NCBI GenBank assembly: GCA_963837395.1 | Contig: CAWINI010000003.1 | Location: 744,001 to 808,000, forward strand | DNA length: 64,000 bases | Direction: 5' to 3' | Source of the DNA: CAVZQN01 sp963837395 | GTDB taxonomy: Bacteria; Acidobacteriota; HRBIN11; JAKEFK01 | Shown: positions 8,052 through 18,074 of the stretch, piece after piece | Position numbering within the stretch: position 1 is the first letter of the stretch | Layout: every line of letters begins with the position of its first letter | Notes under the pieces: generated by a model | Database searches by the model: none | What the model was told of the DNA's origin: nothing | The model's input: the letters and a program-made list of their open reading frames with translations, nothing else | Position numbers and translations under genes: made by a program

Positions 8052-10580
8052 ATGTCAGTTCTTGGGTATGTTTTAACCAAAATTATAGGCAGCAAGAATG
8101 AGCGCGAGCTCAAGAGGCTATGGCCTAATGTTGAGCTGATCAACTCCTTTGAGGAGCAGATGCAGAAGCTGTCTTCGGCGGATTTCCCTCAAAAGACGAC
8201 TGAACTTCAGCAGAAGCTCGAACAGGGGGCGACTCTCGATGAGATTTTGCCGGAAGCTTTTGCATTAGTGCGGGAAGCTGCGAAGCGCGTACGGAACATG
8301 CGCCATTTCGATGTGCAACTGATCGGCGGAATGGTTTTGCATGAGGGCAAGATTGCTGAAATGACAACCGGTGAAGGAAAAACTCTGGTTGCAACTTTGC
8401 CCGCATATCTAAATGCACTCACCGGAAAAGGCGTCCATATTGTAACGGTTAATGATTACTTAGCACGCCGCGACTCGGAATGGATGGGTCCAATTTACAA
8501 CGCGCTCGGACTTTCCGTAGGAGTGATTCAACACGATTCCACCGTACAAGATCGGCAACAAGCGTATCGCAGCCACATCGCGTACGGTACAAACAATGAA
8601 TTCGGCTTTGATTATTTGCGCGACAACATGAAATTCGATTTAGCTGATTATGTGCAAACTGCGCATCACTATGCAATCGTTGATGAAGTCGATAGCATCT
8701 TGATTGATGAAGCACGAACGCCACTAATCATTTCCGGGCCGGCAGAAGAAAGCACTGACAAATATTATCGGATCGATCGAATTATTCCACGCCTCAAAAA
8801 AGAAGCCGACTATACGGTGGATGAAAAAGCGAATAGCGTTACCTTGACCGAAGAGGGGATCGTTCATGCGGAACGACTACTAGGAATAGACAATCTTTAC
8901 GATCCTGCGAATGTTGATTTCTTGCATCACATCCATCAAGCACTGAAAGCACATGCCTTATTTGATAAGGACGTAGATTACGTTGTTAAAGATGGACAGG
9001 TCATCATTGTTGATGAATTCACCGGTCGTTTGATGCCAGGCCGACGTTACAGTGATGGTTTACATCAAGCGTTGGAAGCGAAAGAAAATGTAAAAATCGA
9101 ATCGGAAAACCAGACGCTTGCAACAATCACTCTACAAAACTATTTCCGCATGTATGAAAAGCTTGCAGGCATGACTGGTACCGCAGATACAGAAGCAGTC
9201 GAGTTTGGCAAAATTTACAACCTTGATGTTATTGTAGTTCCCACTAATAAAGACTTGATCCGCACTTCTAATCCTGATGTTGTGTATCGCACTGAGCAGG
9301 AAAAATTTGATGCAGTGATTGAAGAAATTAAACAACTGCAGACAACCAAACGTCCGGCACTTGTTGGTACAGTTAGCATCGAGAAATCGGAAAAGCTTTC
9401 AACAATGCTGAAACGTGTCGGCATTAAGCACGTAGTTTTGAATGCAAAATATCATGAAAAGGAAGCTGAAATTATTTCGCAAGCTGGCCAACCTGGTGCA
9501 GTAACCATTGCAACAAACATGGCGGGTCGTGGTACTGACATCGTATTAGGTGAAGGAGTCGCTCAGGCCGGCGGTCTTCACATTATCGGAACCGAACGAC
9601 ACGAGGCGCGCCGCATTGATAATCAGCTACGAGGTCGTGCCGGACGTCAAGGCGATCCGGGGTCATCGCGATTCTATCTTTCATTGGAAGATGATTTGAT
9701 GCGCATCTTCGGAAGTGATCGTATTTCCGGAGTCATGGAACGATTTGGAATGGAAGAAGGTGTGCCGATTGAACATAAATTGGTAACACGCTCTATCGAA
9801 CACGCACAAAAGCAAGTTGAAACACGCAACTTCGAAATTCGCAAACATTTACTTGAATACGACGATGTTATGAATAAACAGCGCGAAGCTGTTTACGGTC
9901 TTCGCCGTAAAGTTTTGGAAGAAGAGAATCATTCTGAATACGTTCTGGAACTGGCGGATGATATTTTGCAATATTTGATCGGCCAGAGATGTCCCTCCAA
10001 AAGTGATCCGCGAGATTGGGATTTGCAAAACTTGATGGTGGATTTGCATGGACAATTCGGATTGGATCTTGATAAAGAAAAGCTCAAAGAATTAGAAAAT
10101 TCAGAAGACATTCATGACTTCCTTTATCAGAAATTAGAACAGACATATACCGACAAGAAAGCTGCAATTGGTGATCAGCGCTGGACGTTTCATGAGCGGA
10201 TGTTGATGCTTCATGTAATTGATAGCCAATGGAAAGATCATTTATATGCGTTAGATCATTTGAAAGAAGGAATTGGATTTCGCGGATACGGTCAGCGCGA
10301 TCCATTGGTGGAATACAAGCGCGAATCTTTTGAATTGTTTGAAGAAATGATGAACCGTATGGAAGAAGATATAGTCCGGTATGTTTTCCTTACGCAGCCG
10401 CCGCCTGATCAAACAGCGCCACGGGTTCGTGCGCCGCGCCAGGTGAAATTATCCGGTCCATCATTGGAAGCTGCTGTTGCAGTAGCCGCAGCAAAAAAGA
10501 GCGCAAAAGTTGGGCGCAATGATCCTTGTCCTTGTGGATCCGGCAAAAAGTATAAGCGGTGTTGCGGAATTAACGATTAA
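8052..10580 (+). CDS. secA: Preprotein translocase motor ATPase SecA
   Basis: An 842-residue SecA, full length for the family. It is the ATPase that drives unfolded preproteins through SecYEG. Walker A is MTTGEGKT (104-111) and the DEAD-type Walker B is DEVD (211-214). Motifs GTADTEAVEF, TNMAGRGTDI and QLRGRAGRQGDPGSS of the second motor lobe are present. The tail ends in an intact SEC-C zinc motif (C826, C828, C837, C838), which in other bacteria binds SecB or ribosomes. The start MSVLGYVLTKIIGSKNEREL fits the family. Only a weak GGGA lies upstream. The many large exported proteins in this window are presumably its substrates. Confidence 0.97.
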   Translation: MSVLGYVLTKIIGSKNERELKRLWPNVELINSFEEQMQKLSSADFPQKTTELQQKLEQGATLDEILPEAFALVREAAKRVRNMRHFDVQLIGGMVLHEGKIAEMTTGEGKTLVATLPAYLNALTGKGVHIVTVNDYLARRDSEWMGPIYNALGLSVGVIQHDSTVQDRQQAYRSHIAYGTNNEFGFDYLRDNMKFDLADYVQTAHHYAIVDEVDSILIDEARTPLIISGPAEESTDKYYRIDRIIPRLKKEADYTVDEKANSVTLTEEGIVHAERLLGIDNLYDPANVDFLHHIHQALKAHALFDKDVDYVVKDGQVIIVDEFTGRLMPGRRYSDGLHQALEAKENVKIESENQTLATITLQNYFRMYEKLAGMTGTADTEAVEFGKIYNLDVIVVPTNKDLIRTSNPDVVYRTEQEKFDAVIEEIKQLQTTKRPALVGTVSIEKSEKLSTMLKRVGIKHVVLNAKYHEKEAEIISQAGQPGAVTIATNMAGRGTDIVLGEGVAQAGGLHIIGTERHEARRIDNQLRGRAGRQGDPGSSRFYLSLEDDLMRIFGSDRISGVMERFGMEEGVPIEHKLVTRSIEHAQKQVETRNFEIRKHLLEYDDVMNKQREAVYGLRRKVLEEENHSEYVLELADDILQYLIGQRCPSKSDPRDWDLQNLMVDLHGQFGLDLDKEKLKELENSEDIHDFLYQKLEQTYTDKKAAIGDQRWTFHERMLMLHVIDSQWKDHLYALDHLKEGIGFRGYGQRDPLVEYKRESFELFEEMMNRMEEDIVRYVFLTQPPPDQTAPRVRAPRQVKLSGPSLEAAVAVAAAKKSAKVGRNDPCPCGSGKKYKRCCGIND

Positions 10581-10583
10581 TCT

Positions 10584-10610
10584 ACCGCAGAGTCACGGAG
10601 GTACACAAAG
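10584..10610. repeat. Intergenic word repeat (ACCGCAGAG family) supplying a ribosome-binding site
   Basis: ACCGCAGAGTCACGGAGG fills most of the 30-bp gap after secA. Its CGGAGGT also lies nine bases before the next ATG and can serve as that gene's Shine-Dalgarno sequence. Confidence 0.55.
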
Positions 10611-11081
10611 ATGGCTAATAGTGAGAAAGATCTATTAGAAAAATTAGCTGATGCAATTCCAGGCTTAAAAGGTTATCGCGATAAAGAATCACGACGCGAC
10701 ACCGACAAAAGATTTCGCGATTATCTCGCGGACCGGATCGATCGCGCGCGTGGAAGTCTGGATGAACTGAAGCGCATTCTTGTAAATCAAGGCAAACTCG
10801 ATGGACTTGCCGAGCTTGATCGTTTATCACAAAAATTATTTCAATCAGCCAATCAAATCCGGCATGCGTCTTATGGTTATTCAGGGTTATTCGATCAAGT
10901 GAAAATTCGTGAGAATGAATTAGACCGCATTTATGATCATGATCTATCGATGCTCAGTGATGTTGAGGCGATTGAAGCAAGCGTGAAAGATCCGGGAGCG
11001 GCGCAAGATTGGGATGGAAAAATTCAAGCGCTCAATCAAAAGTTGGAAGACCGTAAACATTTGTTTTCCGGAACCGAATAA
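10611..11081 (+). CDS. Conserved helical cytoplasmic protein next to an SPFH gene
   Basis: A 156-residue soluble protein without signal peptide or membrane segment. It is rich in charged helices (KESRRDTDKRFRDYLADRIDR, then SLDELKRILVNQGKLDGLAELDRLSQKL). It lies 14 bp upstream of an SPFH/zinc-ribbon gene and is probably co-transcribed with it. Small helical proteins accompany SPFH proteins of the YdjI type in other bacteria, where such clusters are tied to envelope stress. I do not recognise a named family with certainty, and the role is inferred from the neighbour only. Translation likely uses GGAGGT contributed by the preceding repeat. Confidence 0.75.
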   Translation: MANSEKDLLEKLADAIPGLKGYRDKESRRDTDKRFRDYLADRIDRARGSLDELKRILVNQGKLDGLAELDRLSQKLFQSANQIRHASYGYSGLFDQVKIRENELDRIYDHDLSMLSDVEAIEASVKDPGAAQDWDGKIQALNQKLEDRKHLFSGTE

Positions 11082-11095
11082 TAGGAGTACTTACC

Positions 11096-12214
11096 ATGGC
11101 AATCGAAATCATAGAATGGAAGGAAGATAGCGGAGACGAACTCGTTTACCGGTTCTCTGCAAGCGACACCATAAAAATGGGCGCTCAATTGATCGTGATG
11201 GAAAGTCAAACAGCAGTTTTCTTTCGTGATGGCAAAGCGCTGGATACATTTGGACCGGGACGTCATACATTAAGTACCCTGAATCTTCCGATTCTCACAA
11301 AAATTCTGAGTCTTCCCTTCGGATCTAAATCGCCATTCAAAGCGGAAGTTTATTTCGTAAGCAATCGTGTTTTCACAAACTTAAAGTGGGGCACGCGCGA
11401 GCCTGTTATTTTTCGTGATACCGAATTCAAAATGGTTCGGCTTCGCTCTTTCGGTGTTTTTTCGATTCGAATTAATGATCCCTCTCTCTTTGTAAATACG
11501 ATTGTAGGCGCACAACGAAGATTCACCACAAGTGATATCGAAGGGTATCTCCGCGAAATGGTGGTTTCCAAATTATTTGATGTACTTGGTGAAACACTCA
11601 AGACACTTTTGGATCTTCCGCGATATTACGATGAGTTGGGTGTTGCATTAAAGACTCGCGTGAAAGAAGACTTCGGAAAGTATGGATTAGAAGTTGTAGA
11701 TTTTTATATTAACTCAATCACGCCGCCGGATGAAGTTCAAAAAATCATTGATGAACGCAGCGGAATGGCAGCGATGGGTGATATGAACGAATACATGCGA
11801 TTTAAAGCCGCGCAAGCGATGGGTGATGCTGCGAAGAATGAAGGCAGCGGTGCTGGTCAAGGAATGGGATTAGGAATGGGCGCCGGAATGGGAATGATGC
11901 TGCCAGGAATGGTGGCGCAGGCAATGCAAGCCGGACAACAAAATCAGGCGCCACAAGGAAAACCAGGAGTGACCGGTCCGATTTGCAGTAAATGCAAGAC
12001 GCAGCTTCCACCGGGTGCTCAATTCTGCACAAGTTGCGGAGCTCCAATTGCGAATTGGCTTGTTTGCCCAAAATGCACAGCACAAGTTCCACCTGATGCG
12101 AAATTTTGCAATGCCTGTGGCGCTAAGATGGTTCAGGATTGTTCGAAATGCGGTACAGCGATTCAACCAGGATCTAAGTTTTGCCCGGAATGTGGACAGG
12201 CTGTAGGAATATAA
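11096..12214 (+). CDS. SPFH-domain protein with C-terminal zinc ribbons (YdjI-like)
   Basis: A 372-residue protein of the YdjI-like SPFH group, often mislabelled virion core protein. The N-terminal two thirds is the SPFH/band-7 fold (MVRLRSFGVFSIRINDPSLF, then YGLEVVDFYINSITPPDEVQKIIDER). A glycine- and methionine-rich linker follows (about 255-280). The C-terminus has three zinc-ribbon modules of the CxxC...CxxCG type: CSKCKT/CTSCGA, CPKCTA/CNACGA and CSKCGT/CPECGQ. In Bacillus the YdjI protein helps recruit envelope-stress proteins to membranes; here that role is inference. The start is supported by AATAGGAG upstream. It probably forms an operon with the 156-residue protein before it. Confidence 0.85.
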   Translation: MAIEIIEWKEDSGDELVYRFSASDTIKMGAQLIVMESQTAVFFRDGKALDTFGPGRHTLSTLNLPILTKILSLPFGSKSPFKAEVYFVSNRVFTNLKWGTREPVIFRDTEFKMVRLRSFGVFSIRINDPSLFVNTIVGAQRRFTTSDIEGYLREMVVSKLFDVLGETLKTLLDLPRYYDELGVALKTRVKEDFGKYGLEVVDFYINSITPPDEVQKIIDERSGMAAMGDMNEYMRFKAAQAMGDAAKNEGSGAGQGMGLGMGAGMGMMLPGMVAQAMQAGQQNQAPQGKPGVTGPICSKCKTQLPPGAQFCTSCGAPIANWLVCPKCTAQVPPDAKFCNACGAKMVQDCSKCGTAIQPGSKFCPECGQAVGI

Positions 12215-12220
12215 ATGTTT

Positions 12221-12240
12221 TGCGATCTCTGCGGTAAAAT
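12221..12240. repeat. Intergenic word repeat (CTCTGCGGT family)
   Basis: TGCGATCTCTGCGGTAAAAT lies just before the guaB start codon and matches, word for word, the right half of the repeat at 24053-24107. Confidence 0.55.
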
Positions 12241-12246
12241 TTAACC

Positions 12247-13706
12247 ATGATTGAAAGACCGTTAGAAGAAGGTTTAACTTTTGATGATGTTTTGCTAGTT
12301 CCGGCAGAGTCTGATGTTTTGCCTGCCGAAACTGAAGTCCGCACTTTGTTCAGCCGGAATATTCAACTGAATGTTCCGATCATCAGCGCAGCAATGGATA
12401 CCGTAACGGAATCCGGGATGGCGATCGCACTTGCACAGCAAGGCGGACTCGGCATCGTTCACAAAAATATGTCGATTACTGATCAAGCCGATGAAGTCGA
12501 TAAAGTAAAGCGCTCCGAATCGGGAATGATTGTGAATCCGATCACGATGTCTCCTGATAAATTGATCAGCGAAGCATTAGCCGTAATGCAGAAGTATAAA
12601 ATTTCCGGAGTGCCGATCACCCAAAACAGCAAACTCGTTGGAATCTTAACAAACCGTGATCTCCGGTTTGAAACGAACTTCAATCAAAAAATTTCGCAAG
12701 TAATGACGCGTGAAAATCTAATTACAGTACCGGTCGGCATCAATCTGGAAGAAGCAAAAAAGATTTTGCATAAACACAAAATCGAAAAGCTGCTGGTAGT
12801 TGATGATGATTACCGGCTCAAAGGATTAATCACGGTTAAAGACATTAAGAAAACGATTGAATTTCCAAGCGCCTGTAAAGATGACATGGGTCGTTTGCGT
12901 GTTGGTGCGGCAATCGGGCCAGCTCAGGATATGGAGGAGCGCGCTCAAGCTCTTGTAAACGCGCAGGTGGATGTGCTTGTGATTGATACTGCACATGGTC
13001 ATTCCAAAAAAGTTTTGGAGGCGATCAGCGCGATCAAGAAAAAATTTCCGCAAGTTGATCTGGTTGCCGGAAATGTTGCAACGGAACAAGGTGCAAAAGC
13101 TTTGATTTCACAAGGCGTGGATGGAATCAAAGTTGGAATGGCCCAGGTTCTATTTGTACTACGCGCGTAGTAAGTGGAGCAGGCGTTCCTCAAATCACTG
13201 CCATCGATTCCTGTTATCGGATCAGCCGCGAATACAACATCCCGTTAATTGCTGATGGCGGAATCAAATATTCCGGTGATGTCGCCAAGGCAATTGCAGC
13301 AGGAGCAAGTTCAGTGATGATCGGTTCATTGTTTGCAGGTACGGATGAAGCACCGGGTGAGCAGATTTTATATCAAGGCCGCAGTTACAAAATGTATCGC
13401 GGAATGGGATCGATTGAAGCAATGAAGCACGGCAGTAAAGAACGATATGGCCAAACTACGGATGATGCGATGAAAATGGTTCCGGAAGGAATTGAAGGAC
13501 GCGTTCCATATCGTGGTTCGATTTCCAATATTGTGTACCAATTGATCGGCGGTTTGCGCGCCGGGATGGGTTATTGTGGCTGCAAAAATTTGGAAGAAAT
13601 GCGCAAAAAATCCAAATTCCTCCGGATCACCAGCGCCAGTCTCAAAGAAAGTCACGTTCACGACGTGATTATCACCAAAGAATCCCCCAATTATCAGATG
13701 GATTGA
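12247..13706 (+). CDS. guaB: IMP dehydrogenase, reading frame broken by a one-base deletion
   Basis: IMP dehydrogenase oxidises IMP to XMP, the committed step of GMP synthesis. The first frame (12247-13170) gives the barrel start (TFDDVLLVPAES), a CBS pair (about residues 95-205) and the NAD/IMP region up to GIKVGM. It then reads out of frame to a stop. The remainder continues in frame 3 (through 13706), giving the flap and C-terminus. Restoring one G in the GC run at about 13138-13142 regenerates GMGPGSICTTRVVSGAGVPQ, the catalytic cysteine loop, and a 486-residue protein, the normal length. Everything on both sides is well conserved, so a sequencing or assembly error is likelier than a true pseudogene, but the sequence alone cannot decide. 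Confidence 0.9.
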
Positions 13707-13720
13707 CCCCTAACTTTTTG

Positions 13721-13759
13721 CGTTCTCTCCGCGTTTGCGAGAGAATAAACGCAGAGAGG
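13721..13759. repeat. Intergenic word repeat between guaB and the cyclase
   Basis: CGTTCTCTCCGCGTTTGCGAGAG followed by AAACGCAGAGAGG. The halves form an imperfect inverted repeat made of the same CTCTGCG words seen elsewhere. Confidence 0.5.
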
Positions 13760-13772
13760 ACCAGGGGATAGA

Positions 13773-14804
13773 GTGTCAGAAGCGTCGCGAACGCAAGAGC
13801 TCGAAGAGCATCTTCAACGACTTCTTAAATTACTTCAAAGCACCGAACGACTCCATAACACTCTCGATTTAGAAAAAGCTCTGATGATGATTCTCGATAC
13901 GTCATTAGAACTTACCGGCATGCAACGCGGTTTCATGATGTTGTTAAATTCGGATCGCAAGCTGGAATTTCGCATCGGAAGAGATAGCTCCGCCAAAAAT
14001 ATTTCCTTCGAAAAATTCAAGGTAAGTCAGACAATGATGCGCAAGGTTATTGATGAACAAAAATTGTTTACTTTTTCCAGCGCAAAAGAATTTCCTACCG
14101 AAAGCGTAAAAAACCTAAAAATCCAACGCGGATTCTGCGCACCATTATTTGCATATCGCTCCGTTCAAGATATTCAAGATACGCGCCGTATTACCGGACT
14201 TCTCTATGCAGACAGCAAAATTCCCGGCAAAATTGGCGCTGTGGAAGAAGTTCTGATTAACGCAATTGCATTGCACGCAGGATTAGCATTAGAAAATGCT
14301 TACCTGTTTGAAATGGCGTCACTCGATGGCCTCACTCGTTTGTTTCAGCGCCATTACAGCAGTGTTGCGGCAGAGATTGAATGGAAGCGCGCAAATCGGC
14401 ATCAGCATCCGTTAAGCGTATTGATGATCGATGTTGATAATTTCAAAATGATCAACGATACGCGTGGACACGATTACGGGGATTCTGTGCTGCGAAAAGT
14501 TGCTGCAACATTACGGAAGACTTGCAGGCTTGAAGATGTGATTTCACGCTATGGCGGAGATGAATTCATGATCTTACTTCCTGAAACCGCTTCCGATGGA
14601 GCAGTGTTGCTTGCTGAGCGCATCCGCAAAACTTTTGAAACGACTCAGAATTTGGAAGGCGAAAAACTTGCGACAGTAAGTATCGGTATTGCTTCGTATC
14701 CAATTTCACCAGCGCACAACATTGAGGATTTGATTAAACTGGCCGATCAAGCTCTGTATCGCGCGAAAGAAGCGGGACGCAACCGTACTATCCTGCATAC
14801 GTAG
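13773..14804 (+). CDS. GAF-GGDEF diguanylate cyclase
   Basis: A 343-residue cytoplasmic signalling enzyme predicted to make cyclic di-GMP from two GTP. A short N-terminal helix (about 5-35) leads into a GAF sensor domain (about 35-178). A GGDEF domain follows (about 183-342), with the metal-binding aspartate in MIDVDNFKMIND, an intact signature GGDEF (261-265) and the inhibitory I-site RLED (252-255) exactly five residues upstream. It should therefore be active and product-inhibited. The start is GTG. The ligand of the GAF domain is unknown. It stands alone, convergent with the prolyl oligopeptidase, so its target pathway is not shown by context. Pilus and surface-protein control are plausible but untested. 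Confidence 0.92.
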   Translation: MSEASRTQELEEHLQRLLKLLQSTERLHNTLDLEKALMMILDTSLELTGMQRGFMMLLNSDRKLEFRIGRDSSAKNISFEKFKVSQTMMRKVIDEQKLFTFSSAKEFPTESVKNLKIQRGFCAPLFAYRSVQDIQDTRRITGLLYADSKIPGKIGAVEEVLINAIALHAGLALENAYLFEMASLDGLTRLFQRHYSSVAAEIEWKRANRHQHPLSVLMIDVDNFKMINDTRGHDYGDSVLRKVAATLRKTCRLEDVISRYGGDEFMILLPETASDGAVLLAERIRKTFETTQNLEGEKLATVSIGIASYPISPAHNIEDLIKLADQALYRAKEAGRNRTILHT

Positions 14805-14898
14805 ATTTCAACACTGGGCCTCTAAGACACAAAGTTACACAAATTTCTTATTAAGATATCTAGTGAAAATTAGTGCCCTTGTGTCCTTGTGTTGAAAT
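14805..14898. repeat. Long imperfect palindrome between convergent genes
   Basis: Perfect 10-bp outer arms ATTTCAACAC (14805-14814) and GTGTTGAAAT (14889-14898) enclose further complementary words (GACACAAAG against CTTGTGTC). It occupies the gap between two convergent genes and could act as a bidirectional terminator. Confidence 0.6.
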
Positions 14899-16935
14899 CA
14901 GCGCAGATTCGCAGTCAGAAACGCCCATTTGTCGGTGATTTCGTCAATCAGCTTTGATGTTGGTTTTCCGACACCATGACCTGCTTTGACATCAATACGA
15001 ATCAAAACTGGCGCGTCACTGCGCTGCGCTTCCTGCAATGCCGCCGCAAATTTAAAACTGTGCAACGGAACAACGCGATCATCATGATCGGCTGTACTCA
15101 ATAAAACGGCAGGATATTTTGCAGGCTTTATATTCTGCAAAGGTGAATATTTGTAAATCGCCTTGAAATGTTCCGGATTATCCGGGTTTCCATAATCATC
15201 GATCCACGCCCATCCAATGGTGAATTTGTGAAATCGCAACATATCCAACACACCAACTGATGGCATTACTGCGCCAAATAAATCCGGACGCTGAATCATA
15301 CTTGCACCAACAAGCAATCCGCCATTCGATCCGCCACCAATTGCCAGTGATTCAGTTCTCGTGTACTCATTTTGAATTAACCATTCGGCGGCAGAAATGA
15401 AATCATCAAACACATTTTGTTTATTCTGCATCGTACCTGCACGATGCCACTCTTCACCATACTCACCACCACCGCGTAGATTCGCCACTGCATAAACTCC
15501 ACCTAATTCCATCCAGACTAAAACCCCAACACTAAAAGCCGGAGTCAGCGAAATGTTAAAGCCACCATAACCATACAGATAAGTTTTGTTCAGTCCGTTC
15601 TTTTCAATTCCTTTTTTGTGAACGATGAACATTGGTACCTGAGTACCATCTTTACTATGATAAAAAACTTGAGTCGTTTGATAATCATCGGGATTGAAAT
15701 TGAGTTTTGCGCCAAAGCAGCGAAGATTCTTTGTTCAGCAGATCATATCGATAAATTTGAGTGGGTGTAGCAAAGCTTGTAAATGCGAAATATGTTTCCG
15801 TATCGCTCTGCTTTCCTGAAAATCCTCCAACAGTCCCTGTACCTGGAAGTTGAATATCTTGAACGAATCTCCCATCTAACTCGAAAATCTTGACTGTAGA
15901 GTGAGCATCCTTCAAATACGTGGCAACAATTTGGCGGTTCAGAATTACTGCACTTTCCAACGTATCTGTACTTTGCGGGATTATTTCTTTCAAGGATTTG
16001 CGATCAGGATTCTGCAGATCGATTTCAACTACACGCCCTCTTGGCGCATTCAAATTTGTCTTGAACCAAAATCGGTGGTCTTCATTTCCGATGAAAGAAT
16101 ATTCAGCATCAAAACCGCCGATCAATTCCATGAGTTGCGAATCTGGAATTTGTAAGTCGCGATAATAGATCGCATAGCGCGGATCGGTTCCGCGCGATAC
16201 GGTGACAATCAAATATCGGCCATCTTCGGTTACGTATGGATAAAAATGCCATTCACGCTCATCAGGACGTTCATAGATCAGTTCATCATCAGATTGCCGG
16301 GTACCAAGTCTATGAAAATAAAGTTTTTGGAAATACAATGTTTCATCCATCGATTCGGCATTGGCAGGTTCCGGATAACGTGAATAAAAGAAGCCTGAAC
16401 CATCTTTCTTCCACGCCGCCGATGAAAACTTTATCCATTTCAAAACATCAGGGAGATCTCTTGCAGTAGCAACATCACGCACTTTCCATTCCATCCAATC
16501 AGATCCAGAAGCAGATAACCCATATGCCATAAGATTCCCATCATCACTGATGGAGTATCCAGCCAATGCGATGGTGCCATCGGATGAAAGCTGATTTGGA
16601 TCTAAAAGAACACGTGGATTATCTTGAAGAGATTCGGATGTGTACAAAACGCTTTGATTTTGAAGTCCATCATTTTTGGAAAAGAAATAACGATTCCTTT
16701 CCCGGTGTGGCACTCCAAATTTTTCGTAATCCCAGAGCCTGGTTAGACGTTCACGAATCTTTTCGCGCTCAGGAATTTTTTCAAGGAATTCAAAAGTAAC
16801 TTTGTTTTGTTCTTCAATCCATTTGCGCGTTTCTTCCGAATCCAAATCTTCAAGCCAACGATATGGATCCGGAACTTTAATTCCGTGAATTTCATCTATG
16901 ACATCGGACCTTCGTGAAGCAGGATATTTCATCAT
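14898..16935 (-). CDS. Prolyl oligopeptidase (S9A), reading frame broken by an indel in an A run
   Basis: A family S9A peptidase that cleaves short peptides after proline. The N-terminal propeller frame covers 16935-15685 and begins YPASRRSDVIDEIHGIKVPDPYRWLED at residues 3-29. The catalytic hydrolase frame covers about 15706-14898. Reading through with one base removed from the four-T run at 15705-15708 (plus strand) joins WRK to LNFNPDDYQTTQVFYHSKDG and gives about 680 residues, normal for the family. The catalytic serine lies in GGGSNGG, the aspartate in TADHDDRV and the histidine in AGHGVGKP, all intact. No signal peptide is seen, so it is predicted cytoplasmic. The homopolymer position makes a sequencing error likely; genuine decay is the alternative. 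Confidence 0.88.
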
Positions 16936-17016
16936 ACTCTTACTCGTACTCTTAATCGTAATCGAAAATCAAGAACGAGTACGATTACGAGTAAGAGTAC
17001 GATTACGATTATAATT
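16935..17016. repeat. Palindromic ACGATTACGAGTA word repeat between divergent genes
   Basis: A perfect 14-bp inverted pair (16935-16948 and 16986-16999) lies inside a longer array of the words CGTACTC and CGTAATCG. It begins exactly at the peptidase start codon and ends a few bases before rlmN, filling the whole divergent promoter region. No clear -35/-10 pair or Shine-Dalgarno site is visible. Confidence 0.65.
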
Positions 17017-17021
17017 TCAAT

Positions 17022-18074
17022 ATGCAAGAAATATTAGGGCTAGAAATTCGGGAGATTGCCGAGCTGATTGGTGGTCCGAATTATCGAGCCTCACAGGTTT
17101 TTGAATGGATTTACTCCCGGCTCGAATATGACTTCCACAAGATGAGCAATCTTCCCCAGGAATTACGCAACGATCTTGCAGCACGATTTTCCATAACACT
17201 ACCTCAAATCGTGGAAGCACAAAAATCGAGTGATGGCACCACAAAATATGCATTGAATGTAGCCGGCGAAACGATTGAAGCGGTTCATATGCCGGATACG
17301 AGGCGCGATACTCTCTGTATTTCCAGCCAGGCCGGTTGTTCATTTGGTTGTAAATTCTGCGTCACCGCGCGTATGAATTTGCGGCGCCATCTCACTGCCG
17401 GTGAAATTGTCGGACAAGTGCTCCTTGCGATTCAACATCATGGAAGATCTAAGCCGCTAAATATTGTTTTTATGGGAATGGGCGAACCGCTGCACAATTA
17501 TGACCAGGTGATGAAAGCTTTTCGCATCCTTACTCACCAGCGCGGATTAAAAATTTCCAATCGCCGGATTACAGTTTCAACTGTCGGCTACATTCCTTCA
17601 CTACTGCGGTTGCATGATGAACCAGTAATTCCGAATCTTGCGGTGTCGTTGAATGCTCCAAATGACAAACTGCGCAGCGAGTTGATGCCGATCAACCGGC
17701 TTTATCCTATTAAAGTGCTGATTCAAACATTATCTGAATTGCCATTGCGCCATCGACAAAGGATTACATTCGAATATGTATTGTTGCGTGGGGTCAATGA
17801 TTCGGATGAGCATGCGCATCAGCTTTTGCAAGTAACACAGCCGATCCGTTGCAAAATAAATCTGATTCCATTGAATCCTGATCCGCATCTACCTTTTGAA
17901 CGTCCGGATGACGAAACGATCAGCCGTTTTGCAGGAATTCTAGTAGATGGCGGAAGAACTGTTGCTGTACGCAGAAGTCGCGGTCCTGATATCAGCGCAG
18001 CATGCGGACAACTCGGCACACACTACATCAATCCGGACTTAGTGCCCCTGGGTATAACTAGAAATTCTTTTTAA
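17022..18074 (+). CDS. rlmN: Dual-specificity 23S rRNA/tRNA adenine C2-methyltransferase RlmN
   Basis: A 350-residue radical SAM enzyme that methylates C2 of A2503 in 23S rRNA and A37 in some tRNAs. The iron-sulfur cluster cysteines are C106, C110 and C113 (CSFGCKFC). The two mechanistic cysteines correspond to C99 (DTLCISS) and C328 (SAACGQLG). GMGEPLHNYD and the SxNAPND-like segment AVSLNAPND also fit RlmN. Length is typical. The start lacks an obvious Shine-Dalgarno sequence because the preceding spacer is a repeat. The stop codon is fused to another repeat. Confidence 0.95.
   Translation: MQEILGLEIREIAELIGGPNYRASQVFEWIYSRLEYDFHKMSNLPQELRNDLAARFSITLPQIVEAQKSSDGTTKYALNVAGETIEAVHMPDTRRDTLCISSQAGCSFGCKFCVTARMNLRRHLTAGEIVGQVLLAIQHHGRSKPLNIVFMGMGEPLHNYDQVMKAFRILTHQRGLKISNRRITVSTVGYIPSLLRLHDEPVIPNLAVSLNAPNDKLRSELMPINRLYPIKVLIQTLSELPLRHRQRITFEYVLLRGVNDSDEHAHQLLQVTQPIRCKINLIPLNPDPHLPFERPDDETISRFAGILVDGGRTVAVRRSRGPDISAACGQLGTHYINPDLVPLGITRNSF

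Noticed and set aside
7841..8143. A 100-codon minus-strand frame between the kelch gene and secA
   Set aside because: It reads through the GC-rich double-hairpin repeat (giving AGRDARPPE-type translation) and overlaps the secA start; no conserved domain.
8140..8422. Minus-strand frames opposite secA
   Set aside because: They are shadow frames of a highly conserved gene with no ribosome-binding site.
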